Shown: positions 52,242 to 62,047 of the stretch, piece by piece | How the letters are laid out: every line of letters starts with the position of its first letter | Position numbering within the stretch: position 1 is the stretch's first letter | DNA from: Cryptosporidium bovis | Lineage: Eukaryota; Apicomplexa; Conoidasida; Eucoccidiorida; Cryptosporidiidae | DNA length: 64,000 nt | Reading direction: 5' to 3' | Assembly (NCBI GenBank): GCA_009768925.2 | Contig: VHIT02000017.1 | Coordinates: forward strand, 124,001 to 188,000 | The notes under the pieces: generated by a model | Databases searched by the model: none | What the model was told of the DNA's origin: nothing | What the model saw: only the letters and a program-made list of their open reading frames with translations | Translations under genes and position numbers: made by a program

Positions 52242-52619
52242 TTACTTAAAGTACTTTTTTTTACTTAATAGAAAATTATTTAATATATTTTTATTCTCTT
52301 GATAGTTCACATCCTTATTTATTTCATATATTTTTAGTTTAAAATCAGAGTATTTCATTTGTTTAATTTGGGAATATATTTCAATCAATTCTATTAATAT
52401 ATTATAGTTATCATTTATTTTTTTTCTAATTAATTCTGTATTGATTTCATTGCTCACTTCATCTCTTAATTCTTCCATATACAACCAATTGTATTGTATT
52501 TCGAATTCGTCCAGTCTAACAATAATAACCTTGTATGCCTCCTCTATTCTGAACAAGCACGACTTTTTCAGTATCATATTTATCAATAATTGATAAATTT
52601 TTGTGTCTTTTATGCCCAT
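52242..52619 (-). CDS. Short helical protein of unknown function
   Basis: The product is 125 residues from ATG at 52619, rich in Ile, Lys, Asn and Glu. It is probably all-helical, with coiled-coil potential around residues 28-110 (YKVIIVRLDEFEIQYNWLYM; ELIEIYSQIKQMKYSDFKLK). There is no signal, membrane span or Cys motif. It lies 139 bases from the convergent methyltransferase stop. I do not recognise a family. It could be a small subunit of a larger complex, such as a kinetochore or tether component, but nothing in the sequence decides this. Confidence 0.5.
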   Translation of the reverse strand: MGIKDTKIYQLLINMILKKSCLFRIEEAYKVIIVRLDEFEIQYNWLYMEELRDEVSNEINTELIRKKINDNYNILIELIEIYSQIKQMKYSDFKLKIYEINKDVNYQENKNILNNFLLSKKKYFK

Positions 52620-53696
52620 TTTAATTGCTTTCGCTAATAAATAACAAATACAGGTATATTCATTTAAGTGTTTTTATACAACCTATTCTTACTGAAGAAA
52701 AAAAAGTAAGAATCTGGAAAAATTTGCTCACCTATTACACAGTTTTTAACATTTAATATCAAAAATTGTATTCAGTTAACATAGATGTTTGTACTCCAGG
52801 AAACAATTCACCCCTAACGCAAAATTAGTTAGTGGTACCCGCATGACTTTTACATGCAATTTGTGGGGTGCACTACTAGTTGATTATTCATTTCATGTAA
52901 TGCAGTAAAGTGAAAAATTTTAAGATATATGCTATGTAATTTTTGCATGAATATATTCCAGAGATAATAATATTATATTTCTCAAAATTTCTTGAGCTTT
53001 TAATTGCTTTTTGTGAATAATGAAATGGAGGTGAAAAAATTAAATGAGTATTGGCAATCCAAATCTTAAGAATATGTTCTCACATGAGTAAAAAGGCAAT
53101 ATGAATGTTAATTTTAATATCAGGAAATATGTGGCAATTCTATTATTTACTGAACAATAAGTATTAATTAAAAATATTCATAAATAGTTAGACTACCTGG
53201 ATTATTTGAGAAAGTCACAGTTGTTTAAAAAGAATATTAATTTATATAAATCTGCAAAAGAACATATAGTAACATTTTTTAAAATGAAACATAACTCTTT
53301 TTCAGACTTATTTAAGATACATCTTTTTTTATTAGAACAAAATAATTGGCGGGTTTATATTTATATGGTCATATCTACATACAATATTTATTAGTGTGAG
53401 GACTAACCATTGTTGAAAAGTTACAGAAAAAGAGAATTAAATGAACTCACTAAATTAAATAGGTTAATTAGTAAGGAAACACATATCTAGTTTAAACACA
53501 GTGTATAAGAAGATTAAGTAGTCATATTAAAATACATTTTTTTCTCTTCGTAATTAAATTTATGAATTGTTGATTACAGAATAAACAAATAAACATATTG
53601 GTATTAGTTGGCAAGGTAATTAAATATTAATAAATTAATATTAACTAAAACAAGTACTTTATTAGTTAGAAAAAAATTTTTTAGCTGGCATCGGAA
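52620..53696. promoter_or_regulatory. Divergent intergenic region upstream of the first IQ/CBM gene
   Basis: About 1.1 kb. GTGGGGTGCACTACTAG near 52862-52878 contains a GTGCAC core like apicomplexan AP2 sites, and ATTGGCGGGTTTA (GGCGGG at 53348-53353) is E2F-like. A 62-codon frame at 53206 starts with TTG and is not accepted. Confidence 0.4.
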
Positions 53697-55133
53697 ATGT
53701 CTATGAATAATGAAAATTCTAGAATAGATGAAGGGAACGGAATAATAAGAAAACATGATACAATAGTGTATAGAATAGTGAATTATATGACTTCACTAAT
53801 AGGTGGATTGAATGGGAATATAAGCAAAAACAATCCCTGCATTGGAATATTAACACCAATGTCCCCATTGATGATAGGAGATTACACACATACTAAAGAA
53901 AATACGATGGTATTGCCAACACCAGAGCCATTAATTCAGTTAATACCTAATATAAACGTTAATAACAATAATTTTTTGAATGTTTACAGCAATAACTATG
54001 ATAAATTAAATCATAGGTTTGGTCCAAAGGTAACACCATATATAAATCTAAATAATGGTCTTTTGACAATCAATGAGAAAGATGATGTGATATTAAGCAA
54101 TAGCATTTCATACATGAGTTCTCCTAATGATGTTTGTGTGTTTTCATCAAAAATTGGAGCAATTAATCACAATGCCTTTAGAAACAGATCAATTAAGAAT
54201 ATAAATTGTGATTATGGAATAATAAAATCGCCAATGAGTAGTATAATACCACGTTCTATTCATAGCTGCAACAAATATAATAATAACTTTAATTCTCCAA
54301 CAGAAATAATAGTTACACCAGAACTTGCAGTTACTTTACAAAAGCTAATTTCAATAATAACAGAAACTTCGGAAGACAATAATATCAATGAAAATAGCAG
54401 CAATAATATCGACAATTGTGATGACTATAAAAGAGTAATAAGAATAAATCGTTTCCAGAGGATCAATAGAAAAGCAACAATAGGTGGGATAAACTACGCC
54501 CTTATGAGTTATTCAGCAACAATAATTCAAAAACACTATAGAGAATTCGAAAATAACAGGTTTACAAGATATGTTAGTGCATATACAAGAAAAAATTACA
54601 CAAAAAATCAGATATTTGACGCAATTTATACCATTCAAAGGCACTGGAGAATTTACATTTATCGTAATCGACTTATGAAAGAATATTTAATTAAAAGTGT
54701 AATGACTGCAAGGAACGAAGCAAGTTCTAAAATTGCTGCTCATTGGTATGGATACAGAACGAGGAAGCACTTTGATTCATTGATAAAAGATGTCAAGATA
54801 AAATGGGTATGGGGGGAAGAAAATTTGGATAAAATTTCTGGTGACAACGGCAAAAAAGTTAAATATTCAAAATATGACATACAAATAAGGGGATCATTTA
54901 CTTCAGTACCTTGGAAAAACAAGCTAAGTCTGATCTGGGATGAAAGTGAAAGTTGCTATTCAATTACCGTACCACTTTCTAAAGGCGTGCATTACCTACA
55001 ATTTATTGTAAATGATGAAATTAGAGCATGTGGAAGCATGGAAATCGTAGTTTTACCATTAGTTGGAGTTTCAAACAAATTAAGCATATTCGGAAACTCA
55101 TATGATAGCACACGTAAGTTTAATTCGCTATAA
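53697..55133 (+). CDS. IQ-motif protein with C-terminal CBM48/AMPK-beta-like domain (copy 1)
   Basis: The product is 478 residues. Residues 1-250 are Asn-rich. Three IQ-like calmodulin-binding motifs follow: IIQKHYREFENNRF at about 276, TIQRHWRIYIYRNRL at about 312 and KIAAHWYGYRTRKHF at about 345. After KIKWVW the C-terminal domain (about 367-453) has the strand order of AMPK-beta-type glycogen-binding E-set domains. It reads IQIRGSFTSVPWKNKLSLIW, YSITVPLSKGVHYLQFIVND, then RACGSMEI. This matches the family pattern V-x-I-x-GSF-x-x-W, L-x-x-G-x-Y-x-Y-x-F-x-V-D-G-x-W. Calmodulin binding and polyglucan binding in one protein would connect calcium with amylopectin stores, but both activities are inference. 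A paralogue follows directly downstream. Confidence 0.72.
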   Translation: MSMNNENSRIDEGNGIIRKHDTIVYRIVNYMTSLIGGLNGNISKNNPCIGILTPMSPLMIGDYTHTKENTMVLPTPEPLIQLIPNINVNNNNFLNVYSNNYDKLNHRFGPKVTPYINLNNGLLTINEKDDVILSNSISYMSSPNDVCVFSSKIGAINHNAFRNRSIKNINCDYGIIKSPMSSIIPRSIHSCNKYNNNFNSPTEIIVTPELAVTLQKLISIITETSEDNNINENSSNNIDNCDDYKRVIRINRFQRINRKATIGGINYALMSYSATIIQKHYREFENNRFTRYVSAYTRKNYTKNQIFDAIYTIQRHWRIYIYRNRLMKEYLIKSVMTARNEASSKIAAHWYGYRTRKHFDSLIKDVKIKWVWGEENLDKISGDNGKKVKYSKYDIQIRGSFTSVPWKNKLSLIWDESESCYSITVPLSKGVHYLQFIVNDEIRACGSMEIVVLPLVGVSNKLSIFGNSYDSTRKFNSL

Positions 55134-55985
55134 AGCATCATTTAATACCTGCATTTTATAACTTGTTTTTAAATCCTTATTTTTTAACAATATCGATTAT
55201 AATGCACGTACCATTATTTGTGACATTAAAGTAAGAAGAATAAGAAGGGGTATCTACGAATGTAACATCATGGTTTAAACAAAATTTAATATTACACTCT
55301 AAATTAGATTATTATGTATTTATTTATCTGGGTGAGAGTTAATAGCTACCTTTAAGAACAAAGAGAAGTCCAAATAAAGTCTACAGGTGCAAAACATTTA
55401 TCATCACGACTAGTATATTCTTATTCTCAAGGCTGTTCAATGTCAATTAACTAAATGGGGTAAATTATTTAATTTTAATTAATCTATTATTTATTCTGTA
55501 CACTATTAATATAATTAGACTTTAGGCGGCATGTACAGGCGCCTAAACATGCGAGTTATTGTGACGGTATTTAAAAGTCATTAAATAGCATAGTAATTAA
55601 TGATCATAAATAAATAAGACATTAAGTGCACTAGTGCAATAACAGAGTCGTAACGAAAATAAGTCAAAGTAATTAAATATGCAATTAGGTCACACCCATA
55701 CAAAGAAGGAAGTTAGGTCAACAAATATTCTTAATTAGATAAATTGGAATAATAGCGAGGATCACCGTACTCCAGTGCAAAATTTAGTAATTAAATTAAG
55801 GGTGAAAGCTTTTGTTTAATTTGTTTTTCTGCAAATAATTTAATTCATGGAGTTCTATATGTAAACGGAGGGAACATTTTATACATATGCAACTATATGA
55901 GAGCAGTACTATAGAAAAGTAATAAAAAACGAATAATTATATTAAATCAAAAACAACAGAAAGAGGTAGGCACGAAAAAAACAAT
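55134..55985. promoter_or_regulatory. Intergenic region between the two IQ/CBM genes
   Basis: 852 bases. TTTAGGCG at 55521-55528 and its inverted copy CGCCTAAA at 55540-55547 flank 11 bases. The right copy overlaps an AGGCGCCT palindrome. This is the densest E2F-like element of the window and lies about 440 bases before copy 2. Confidence 0.45.
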
Positions 55986-57923
55986 ATGTTTAGTCGTTTT
56001 TACCAGAGAAACTTTGGCTCAAATGAAAGTTTAAGAAGGCCAAATAGAGTGAGGATAACACTAGAAGACAGGCTTAATTCAAACCATAGCTCATTTCAAC
56101 ATGATTCGTTTGATGAAACAATAACTAAAAGACAAAATACTGTAAGAAAATTGAGTCGTGACGGAACTCAACAGATATTTCAATCTCTAAATATTGGTGG
56201 TAATATTACAAATAATGCAATGATAAGAGGTTATAATTCAAATATTGTGAACAATAACATCAGCAATAGACAATTGTCCGAGTTTTACTCGCAAAAAAGT
56301 ATTGGTCTTCGTTTAGTGAGGTCGAAAACAGTTAAAATACCTGACTCTAAAACTCCGACAAAGTTAACAGACAACTTGGAATCAATAAATAATGGGGATA
56401 TATCAAATTCAGATAGGGCTTCATTAGAATTTTTTGGTGATAAAAAAATAAGTTCAATTAAAATTGATACGAACAAATCTTGCTTTGAAGATAAGAGTGA
56501 GAATGAAAGGATAAATAGTAATAGAGAACCAAATATTTTGTCCTTTGGTTTATTTCATGTTGATAGCCAACCAATAACTGAATTAAATAATAAAAATCAG
56601 TGTTTGACCGATGATCATTTAAAAGAGAGAATAAGCAAGGTAAATGTTAAAGAGAAACAACTCTTAATTGAAAAAAAAATACCATTGTATAAGCAAGAAT
56701 TGCCATCTCTGGAAATAATTCCTGATGAAACAAAAACAAGCAACTGCAATGAATATAAATTCGAAACAGTATCACTGGAATTGTACAAACTCAAAGAATT
56801 AATATTTGGTGTTAGCATTGACAATACAAATAAAAACAGAGGAACAAAATTAAACAAAGCAGCATTTGTTTTTATTAAATTTAACCTACTTTTTCATTTA
56901 GCAGCAATTGTTATACAATGTTATTTTAGGAGGTATTTGTGTAAAAAATACTACAAATTAAGGAAAATAGGTCCTATTGAGGTATTAAGTGCATCTGCAT
57001 TACAAATTCAAGCATGTTGGAGAAGTTTTTTAACTAGATATGGCATTTATTCAAATATTAGCTGCGAAGGTTTAAATAATATTAATACAAATAAAAATAA
57101 GTTGGTTGTTTCTCGCAAAAAAGATAGTACCACAATACCACTAAATTATAAATGGTCATATTACCATCAGAAATATTTTATCAATATTACAAATAAAAGA
57201 AAAAAAAGTGCAAAAATAATACAGTTCTATTGGAAAGATATTTATTTACATAAGTTTGAAATTAAACGTAATATTATATTGAATTCCATCTTATCTGCAA
57301 GATACTTGGCAAAAGAGACAATAGAAAAATACATTGCTGGATATATCGTCAGAAAGAAAATGGATTCCAAATACAAACTAGTGCCCATTAAATGGAATTG
57401 GAATGTCAAGTCCATTAATTCAGTACATATATTGATTAAAATTAATGAAAAATGGTCAAATCCAAAAAAAATGTGGTTTAGTACGGAAGAAAACTCTTAC
57501 AAGTATAATTTATACCTTTCTACTGGAAACTACCAACTTGTATTTAAAATAACATGCAGTGGCGAAGGTAGTGAAAACAATAACAAAAGCGAAATACTAT
57601 GTAACTCAACTTTAGAAACAATTCAAAACGACGAATTCCAGTTTGTTAATGTGATTAGAGTAGACAATAATTACAATAAAACAAGTGCATTGAAGTATTT
57701 TAGGGAAGTTATTTGCGAATCATTATACAATTCGTTCATTTTACAAGATAAAACAGAGATTATTGACTATATTTCACTTTCACCAAATTACAATAAAAAA
57801 ACAAATTATGAAATTAAAGAAATGTCAGAAATAGCAAGTCCATCTAATTATTATATTATGGATATAAACTCCACTCCTAGCACCAATGTTGATTTTAGTC
57901 CGTCTTCCGATTTTATCCATTAA
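55986..57923 (+). CDS. IQ-motif protein with degenerate C-terminal E-set domain (copy 2)
   Basis: The product is 645 residues. A long Ser/Asn/Lys-rich N-terminal half precedes IQ-like motifs. These are VIQCYFRRYLCKKYYKL at about 303, LQIQACWRSFLTRYG at about 338, IIQFYWKDIYLHKFEIKRN at about 408 and IEKYIAGYIVRKKM at about 447. The region around the last motif matches copy 1 closely: SARYLAKETIEKYIAGYIVR corresponds to TARNEASSKIAAHWYGYRTR. Both are followed by DS-x-x-K and then IKWNW or IKWVW. The C-terminal domain has the same strands (HILIKINEKWSNPKKMWFS; YKYNLYLSTGNYQLVFKITC), but the GSF motif has become INEKW, so sugar binding may be lost or changed. About 100 extra residues follow. I read it as a tandem duplicate that has diverged strongly. 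Confidence 0.68.
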   Translation: MFSRFYQRNFGSNESLRRPNRVRITLEDRLNSNHSSFQHDSFDETITKRQNTVRKLSRDGTQQIFQSLNIGGNITNNAMIRGYNSNIVNNNISNRQLSEFYSQKSIGLRLVRSKTVKIPDSKTPTKLTDNLESINNGDISNSDRASLEFFGDKKISSIKIDTNKSCFEDKSENERINSNREPNILSFGLFHVDSQPITELNNKNQCLTDDHLKERISKVNVKEKQLLIEKKIPLYKQELPSLEIIPDETKTSNCNEYKFETVSLELYKLKELIFGVSIDNTNKNRGTKLNKAAFVFIKFNLLFHLAAIVIQCYFRRYLCKKYYKLRKIGPIEVLSASALQIQACWRSFLTRYGIYSNISCEGLNNINTNKNKLVVSRKKDSTTIPLNYKWSYYHQKYFINITNKRKKSAKIIQFYWKDIYLHKFEIKRNIILNSILSARYLAKETIEKYIAGYIVRKKMDSKYKLVPIKWNWNVKSINSVHILIKINEKWSNPKKMWFSTEENSYKYNLYLSTGNYQLVFKITCSGEGSENNNKSEILCNSTLETIQNDEFQFVNVIRVDNNYNKTSALKYFREVICESLYNSFILQDKTEIIDYISLSPNYNKKTNYEIKEMSEIASPSNYYIMDINSTPSTNVDFSPSSDFIH

Positions 57924-58236
57924 TGAAATAAACTAGCAATAAGGGCCATGTTCCGCAACATTTATAAACAAATATAGATATTATTTTCTTATTTAATTAG
58001 TTAATTTTATTTTTATTTCAAGAATATGTGTGCATTTATTTTACTTGTTTCATTTTTGTCGCTGCTTCAGATACCGATTTTACCGCTGAACGCAGTCTGA
58101 TCTTAAAAGGTATAGCAATTATAACGAAAAAGGTGAAGCTTTTGTATTTCATGTACTTAATAAGCTAAGGGAGAAGTGGCACTTAATAAGTGTATATTGA
58201 AGGTCATACTACCATATATGATTTATACTATTCAAT
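57924..58236. other. Intergenic region with a GC-raised hairpin
   Basis: 313 bases between copy 2 and the spliced HYPK-like gene. The only notable content is the hairpin described at 58062-58095, in a stretch much richer in GC than its flanks. Confidence 0.4.
58062..58095. ncRNA. Candidate structured RNA or regulatory hairpin
   Basis: CTGCTTCAG (58062-58070) pairs with CTGAACGCAG (58086-58095) as a nine-pair stem with one bulged C, around a 15-base loop. GC content of this stretch is well above the flanks. No C/D-box or H/ACA signature is convincing. A frame through it has no ATG. Confidence 0.22.
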
Positions 58237-58626
58237 ATGAAAGGTGCTCAAACTGAGAAAAAGAATACAGAAAAACATTTGAGTGATTTAAATTTAAAAA
58301 TTGAAGGAATTACTTCAAATTTGGAAGTAAACCACGACATTCAGTCAAAATTATTAGCTACAAAAAAGGCACTTGATGAGGATCTAAAGGTAAGTACATT
58401 TAATCTATTGGTGTTTCACATTTACCATTTACTAAATAATTAGAATTTAAGTATAACGAGTGTAGATCCTGATAATGTTAAAAAACTCTCTCAAATGTTT
58501 GATTTGAGCAATAATCAAGCAGAAAACATACTAAAATCAAACAAAGACAACCTTTATGATTCAGTTAGAAGTTTACTATTAAATTTTTCAGAATACGAGG
58601 AATCCAAGAAACAATATATTATCTGA
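58237..58626 (+). CDS. HYPK-like small coiled-coil/UBA protein, two exons
   Basis: Exon 1 is 58237-58389 and exon 2 is 58444-58626; the 54-nt intron has GTAAGT and TTAG ends and falls between codons. The product is 111 residues. The first 50 are charged and helical. The C-terminal 50 look like a UBA-type three-helix domain: SITSVDPDNVKKLSQMFDLS, NNQAENILKSNKDNLYDSVR, SLLLNFSE. This matches the HYPK pattern of V-x-x-x-D-x-x-x-x-M-x-E-x-x-x-x-x-A-E-x-x-L-x-x-x-x-x-x-x-x-x-A-L. HYPK is a small partner of the NatA N-terminal acetyltransferase and of ribosomes. Assignment is tentative, because short UBA domains look alike. Without splicing the frame ends 18 codons into the intron. Confidence 0.6.
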
Positions 58627-59213
58627 TTTTTTTAGTCGAGTAGTGAATCATTTTTCACAAAAGACAGCAATTAAAGAGCTTGTTTACTTTTAAGATAGAG
58701 TTTAGGTTCATATTCAGTTATAATCGTTCATTTTAATAGAAAAGGAAATACTTTGTTTATTATTTAATCATTACATATTTTTAAATACATTTGACACTGA
58801 CTTCTCAGGCGCCAAAACCATGTAATGTATTTGTTATTTAGTATCGTATGAGCTTCAAAGGAAAAAAATCGGCTGTACTATAAATTGCGAGTGAGTTCAA
58901 TATAGGTATATATTTGACGTAGAGTATTGTCCATAATTTATCTATTGTAGTGTGGCTAGTTTAAGAGACGGATACCTTAGATTTAGTTTGATTTATTAGT
59001 GTGGGAAGGCATCAAATATTTCAACTTAAGTAATTAAAAGTGATTATTTCCTTTTATTAATAATATATATATCTAAGGACTACAGAGTTAAGAAACTATC
59101 ACGTTCAAAGCAGTACCGGTTTATGGTTTCCAGAAATTGATAGTATTTTAGAAAGGTGAGATAATATATACAAGGGAATAGACATAAAAATTGAATTTAA
59201 AAGAATTAATTAT
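58627..59213. promoter_or_regulatory. Intergenic region upstream of COG6
   Basis: 587 bases. TCAGGCGCCAAAAC (GGCGCC at 58808-58813) is an E2F-like site about 400 bases before the COG6 start. No gene seen. Confidence 0.45.
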
Positions 59214-61613
59214 ATGGGAATGGAAAGCGTAGACCATCCTTTGAAAAGGAAGTTAAAAAGAGTGTTAGATTTGAGACTAGGCGAAAATGAAGACTTATTA
59301 AATGGTTTATTAGCATTGGATTCAAATGATGAGATGACTACTGGATTACTGAGGGAAATATTGGAAAATAAGGGTCAAAATATTTGTAGATCACTTCAAT
59401 TTTCAACTTACAAATATCAAATACTAACAGCGGAGAAGCTTGTTAAATCATTAAAGCCGTTTATAGACGATCTAAAGGCACTAAATACTGGATTTCGCAA
59501 CTCGGAAAAGTTGTTTAATGATTCAATAGTAGGGCAATTGAATTGCTGGAAAAAATATACACTTCCATTATTGGATGAATTCAAAAGAATAGAGAACGAG
59601 ATAGAAATAGTTGAGATGAAAAGAAATATGTGCAATACACTTTTATCTGGTTTAAGTACATCATTTGTAAGTGATATTAAGAGCATGAGATCGAATATTA
59701 CATCTACACCGGATTTTTTAAGGTCTATTGTCTCTATCTATAACAAGTGCTTAATTAGCGAAACGAATTCAAAGAGGCTAATATCTATGTTAGAAAATAA
59801 ATACGAAAACAACACAGAAAACAAAGAAAAGAAGCTTTATTCAAATAATGGAAATAGTGAAAATATTGCAGAAATGAACTCAGGCATCTCTGAATTATGC
59901 GATAATTCAGAATATTCGAACATGATACCAAATATAATAATGAATTTAAGAGCATTAATATTGGATTTAGAATACAAAAGAAATCAAACAGCTGACGAAA
60001 TTACTTCAACACTTATAGAAAAAATTAATTCAAATTCACCTAATGAATTTTTTGATCAATTAGAAGAAGGGATATTTGAAAACAAATGTTTTTTGGATTC
60101 AACTGATATATTAATGAAGTACCACAAAGAATCATATAGTTCTTTATTGTTTAATATAATGGAATCACGATCGAAGTATTTGGAATATAGATTCAATAAT
60201 ATAATAGGTCAAGGTATTTCAGTGAACAATATAGGTAATGACATTAATGGCAATCATCTATCTAATATTTTAGAATATTTGTCCACTTTGTTTGAATGGA
60301 TAAATGTGTGTGGTATATCTGTAGAGTCGGAATTTCTAAAGAAAGCTCTTTCTTATGAGTACAATGATTATTGCGTATTTGAACAAAATTTTGAATATAA
60401 CGGTAATATTTATGCTACATTTAAAAATATAAAAGACAAGGATAAAATTGAATATTTCTCTCGAAACTTTCTCAATATAATAACCTCGGTTCTCTGTGTT
60501 CCATTTTCAGGTGCAATCAGAGATATTCTACGTCAATTTCATCCTCCTCAAACATCGAGACCAGATTCAATTCATCACTTTGGCAATCTAACTGCATTAA
60601 AAACAGGCATTACTATTGGTATAAAGATTGCACACTTAATTGATAATCATATTAATAAAATAACTCCAATGTTTAAGCTCTTGCCAAAATATAATAGCAA
60701 TGATAATTATACTCTTTCCACTCCCTTACTAATACAAAAGTTTAGAGATCTCAAAGAGGAGGCAATAGCACAGTACTTTGTATATGCCGAACTTGTAAAG
60801 GAAAATGTTTTACGTAGAATAGATGATATTATTACAGAAGACTTATCTATTTCATTGCTTGTTATGGAATGGTCTACTTTGCTAAGAGATATTTTGTATA
60901 CTATGGAGAATGACTATATAGACACTTCAAGTAGTTTAACTGGTAATGAAATTAATCCAACATTATCCTCAATGTTAGATTCATTTATAAATCCAATGCT
61001 AAATGTGATATGTAGCGTTTCAGTGTCTCCAGAAAAGACACCACTGACTTCTATTATTAAAATAAACAATATAGGATATCTTTGTAACAATATGATACAG
61101 TATAATAATATGCTTAAGTATATAAGTAAACACACAGATATCATCAAAAAGGTTATTAATGACGAAAAAGATCATCTCATTGAATTTACAACAGAGGAAT
61201 TCAACAGAAGATATAGATTTAAAGAATTAATAGGTGAACTTTCTTCTAAAAATAATTTCAAAACCAACATTTCTACCTTTGAACATAGCTTAGACTCAGA
61301 TAAAACCGGTTCGGAAGACAACCTAAGGGGAGAAAGCGAACAAGAACCCCTGATAAAGCTATCACAAGTGATTTTAGACCAATTTGTTGATACAATACTA
61401 CGTTTTGGCACCATACCGTTCCCAAATGTCGAAAGAATTCAAGATAAAGCAATTAAAAAAGAAATACTGACTCACATATACTCATACATAACAACACAAT
61501 ATAGAAAAATTTACGAGAAAATTAACAATATTTCTCCCACAAAAAAACACTTTCTCAAGTACGACTGTAATGAAATCAAAGTTATTTTTGATAATATTAT
61601 TCATAAACTTTAA
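59214..61613 (+). CDS. COG6: COG6, conserved oligomeric Golgi complex subunit
   Basis: The product is 799 residues. The N-terminus carries the Cog6 signature HPLKRKLKRVLDLRLGENED, LLNGLLALDS, matching the family NPLSRKLxKVLxxRLDNDKE, MLEALKALS. A coiled-coil region (about 75-200) with KRIENEIEIVEMKRNMCNTL and the TPDFLRSIVSIYNKC segment corresponds to the family DFFKALxRVKxIHxD. A long helical body follows. COG6 belongs to lobe B of the COG tether for retrograde vesicles within the Golgi. Length is slightly above the animal protein because of Asn/Ser-rich insertions near 200-230 and 690-720. Single exon, no break. Confidence 0.85.
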   Translation: MGMESVDHPLKRKLKRVLDLRLGENEDLLNGLLALDSNDEMTTGLLREILENKGQNICRSLQFSTYKYQILTAEKLVKSLKPFIDDLKALNTGFRNSEKLFNDSIVGQLNCWKKYTLPLLDEFKRIENEIEIVEMKRNMCNTLLSGLSTSFVSDIKSMRSNITSTPDFLRSIVSIYNKCLISETNSKRLISMLENKYENNTENKEKKLYSNNGNSENIAEMNSGISELCDNSEYSNMIPNIIMNLRALILDLEYKRNQTADEITSTLIEKINSNSPNEFFDQLEEGIFENKCFLDSTDILMKYHKESYSSLLFNIMESRSKYLEYRFNNIIGQGISVNNIGNDINGNHLSNILEYLSTLFEWINVCGISVESEFLKKALSYEYNDYCVFEQNFEYNGNIYATFKNIKDKDKIEYFSRNFLNIITSVLCVPFSGAIRDILRQFHPPQTSRPDSIHHFGNLTALKTGITIGIKIAHLIDNHINKITPMFKLLPKYNSNDNYTLSTPLLIQKFRDLKEEAIAQYFVYAELVKENVLRRIDDIITEDLSISLLVMEWSTLLRDILYTMENDYIDTSSSLTGNEINPTLSSMLDSFINPMLNVICSVSVSPEKTPLTSIIKINNIGYLCNNMIQYNNMLKYISKHTDIIKKVINDEKDHLIEFTTEEFNRRYRFKELIGELSSKNNFKTNISTFEHSLDSDKTGSEDNLRGESEQEPLIKLSQVILDQFVDTILRFGTIPFPNVERIQDKAIKKEILTHIYSYITTQYRKIYEKINNISPTKKHFLKYDCNEIKVIFDNIIHKL

Positions 61614-62047
61614 TAGGTTATACTAATAAATACCACTGTTACACAGCAAACCCGCCCCGCCACTTGTTTTATTTGTTTTCCCTATTCCGAGTTTCCTGCA
61701 TGTTCAAGTGGTAAACTTAAAATTAGTTTGTGGGTTTGATGTATTAGTAATAAAAGTAGTAGAAAAAAGGAGGATTGTAAGTGAAAATAAATAGCTGTAT
61801 ACACAGGGAAAGATAAGTATATAAATAAAGAGTGTTAAACCGAGCATACTTTTGCAACAGTTTCTTTTCCATTATAAAAGTGTTTTTTTGTTTGATTTCT
61901 CTCGAAATAAACAATTTGACTTAACCTTATATAGGAAAGCCAATAAAAAAGTAAATTAAAGGAATTTTCTTTTTTAAATCTGGAATATTGACTTAGTTTA
62001 ACAGTATCTTTGAGTTATTGCCAACATTATTACTGCAAGCATTAACA
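61614..62047. other. Intergenic region upstream of PPi-PFK
   Basis: 434 bases. CCCGCCCCGCCAC at 61651-61663 is a GC-rich patch with two GGCGG-type cores on the minus strand. The rest is AT-rich. Confidence 0.4.

Noticed and set aside
53206-53394. 62-codon frame upstream of IQ/CBM copy 1
   Set aside because: TTG start and no recognisable features.
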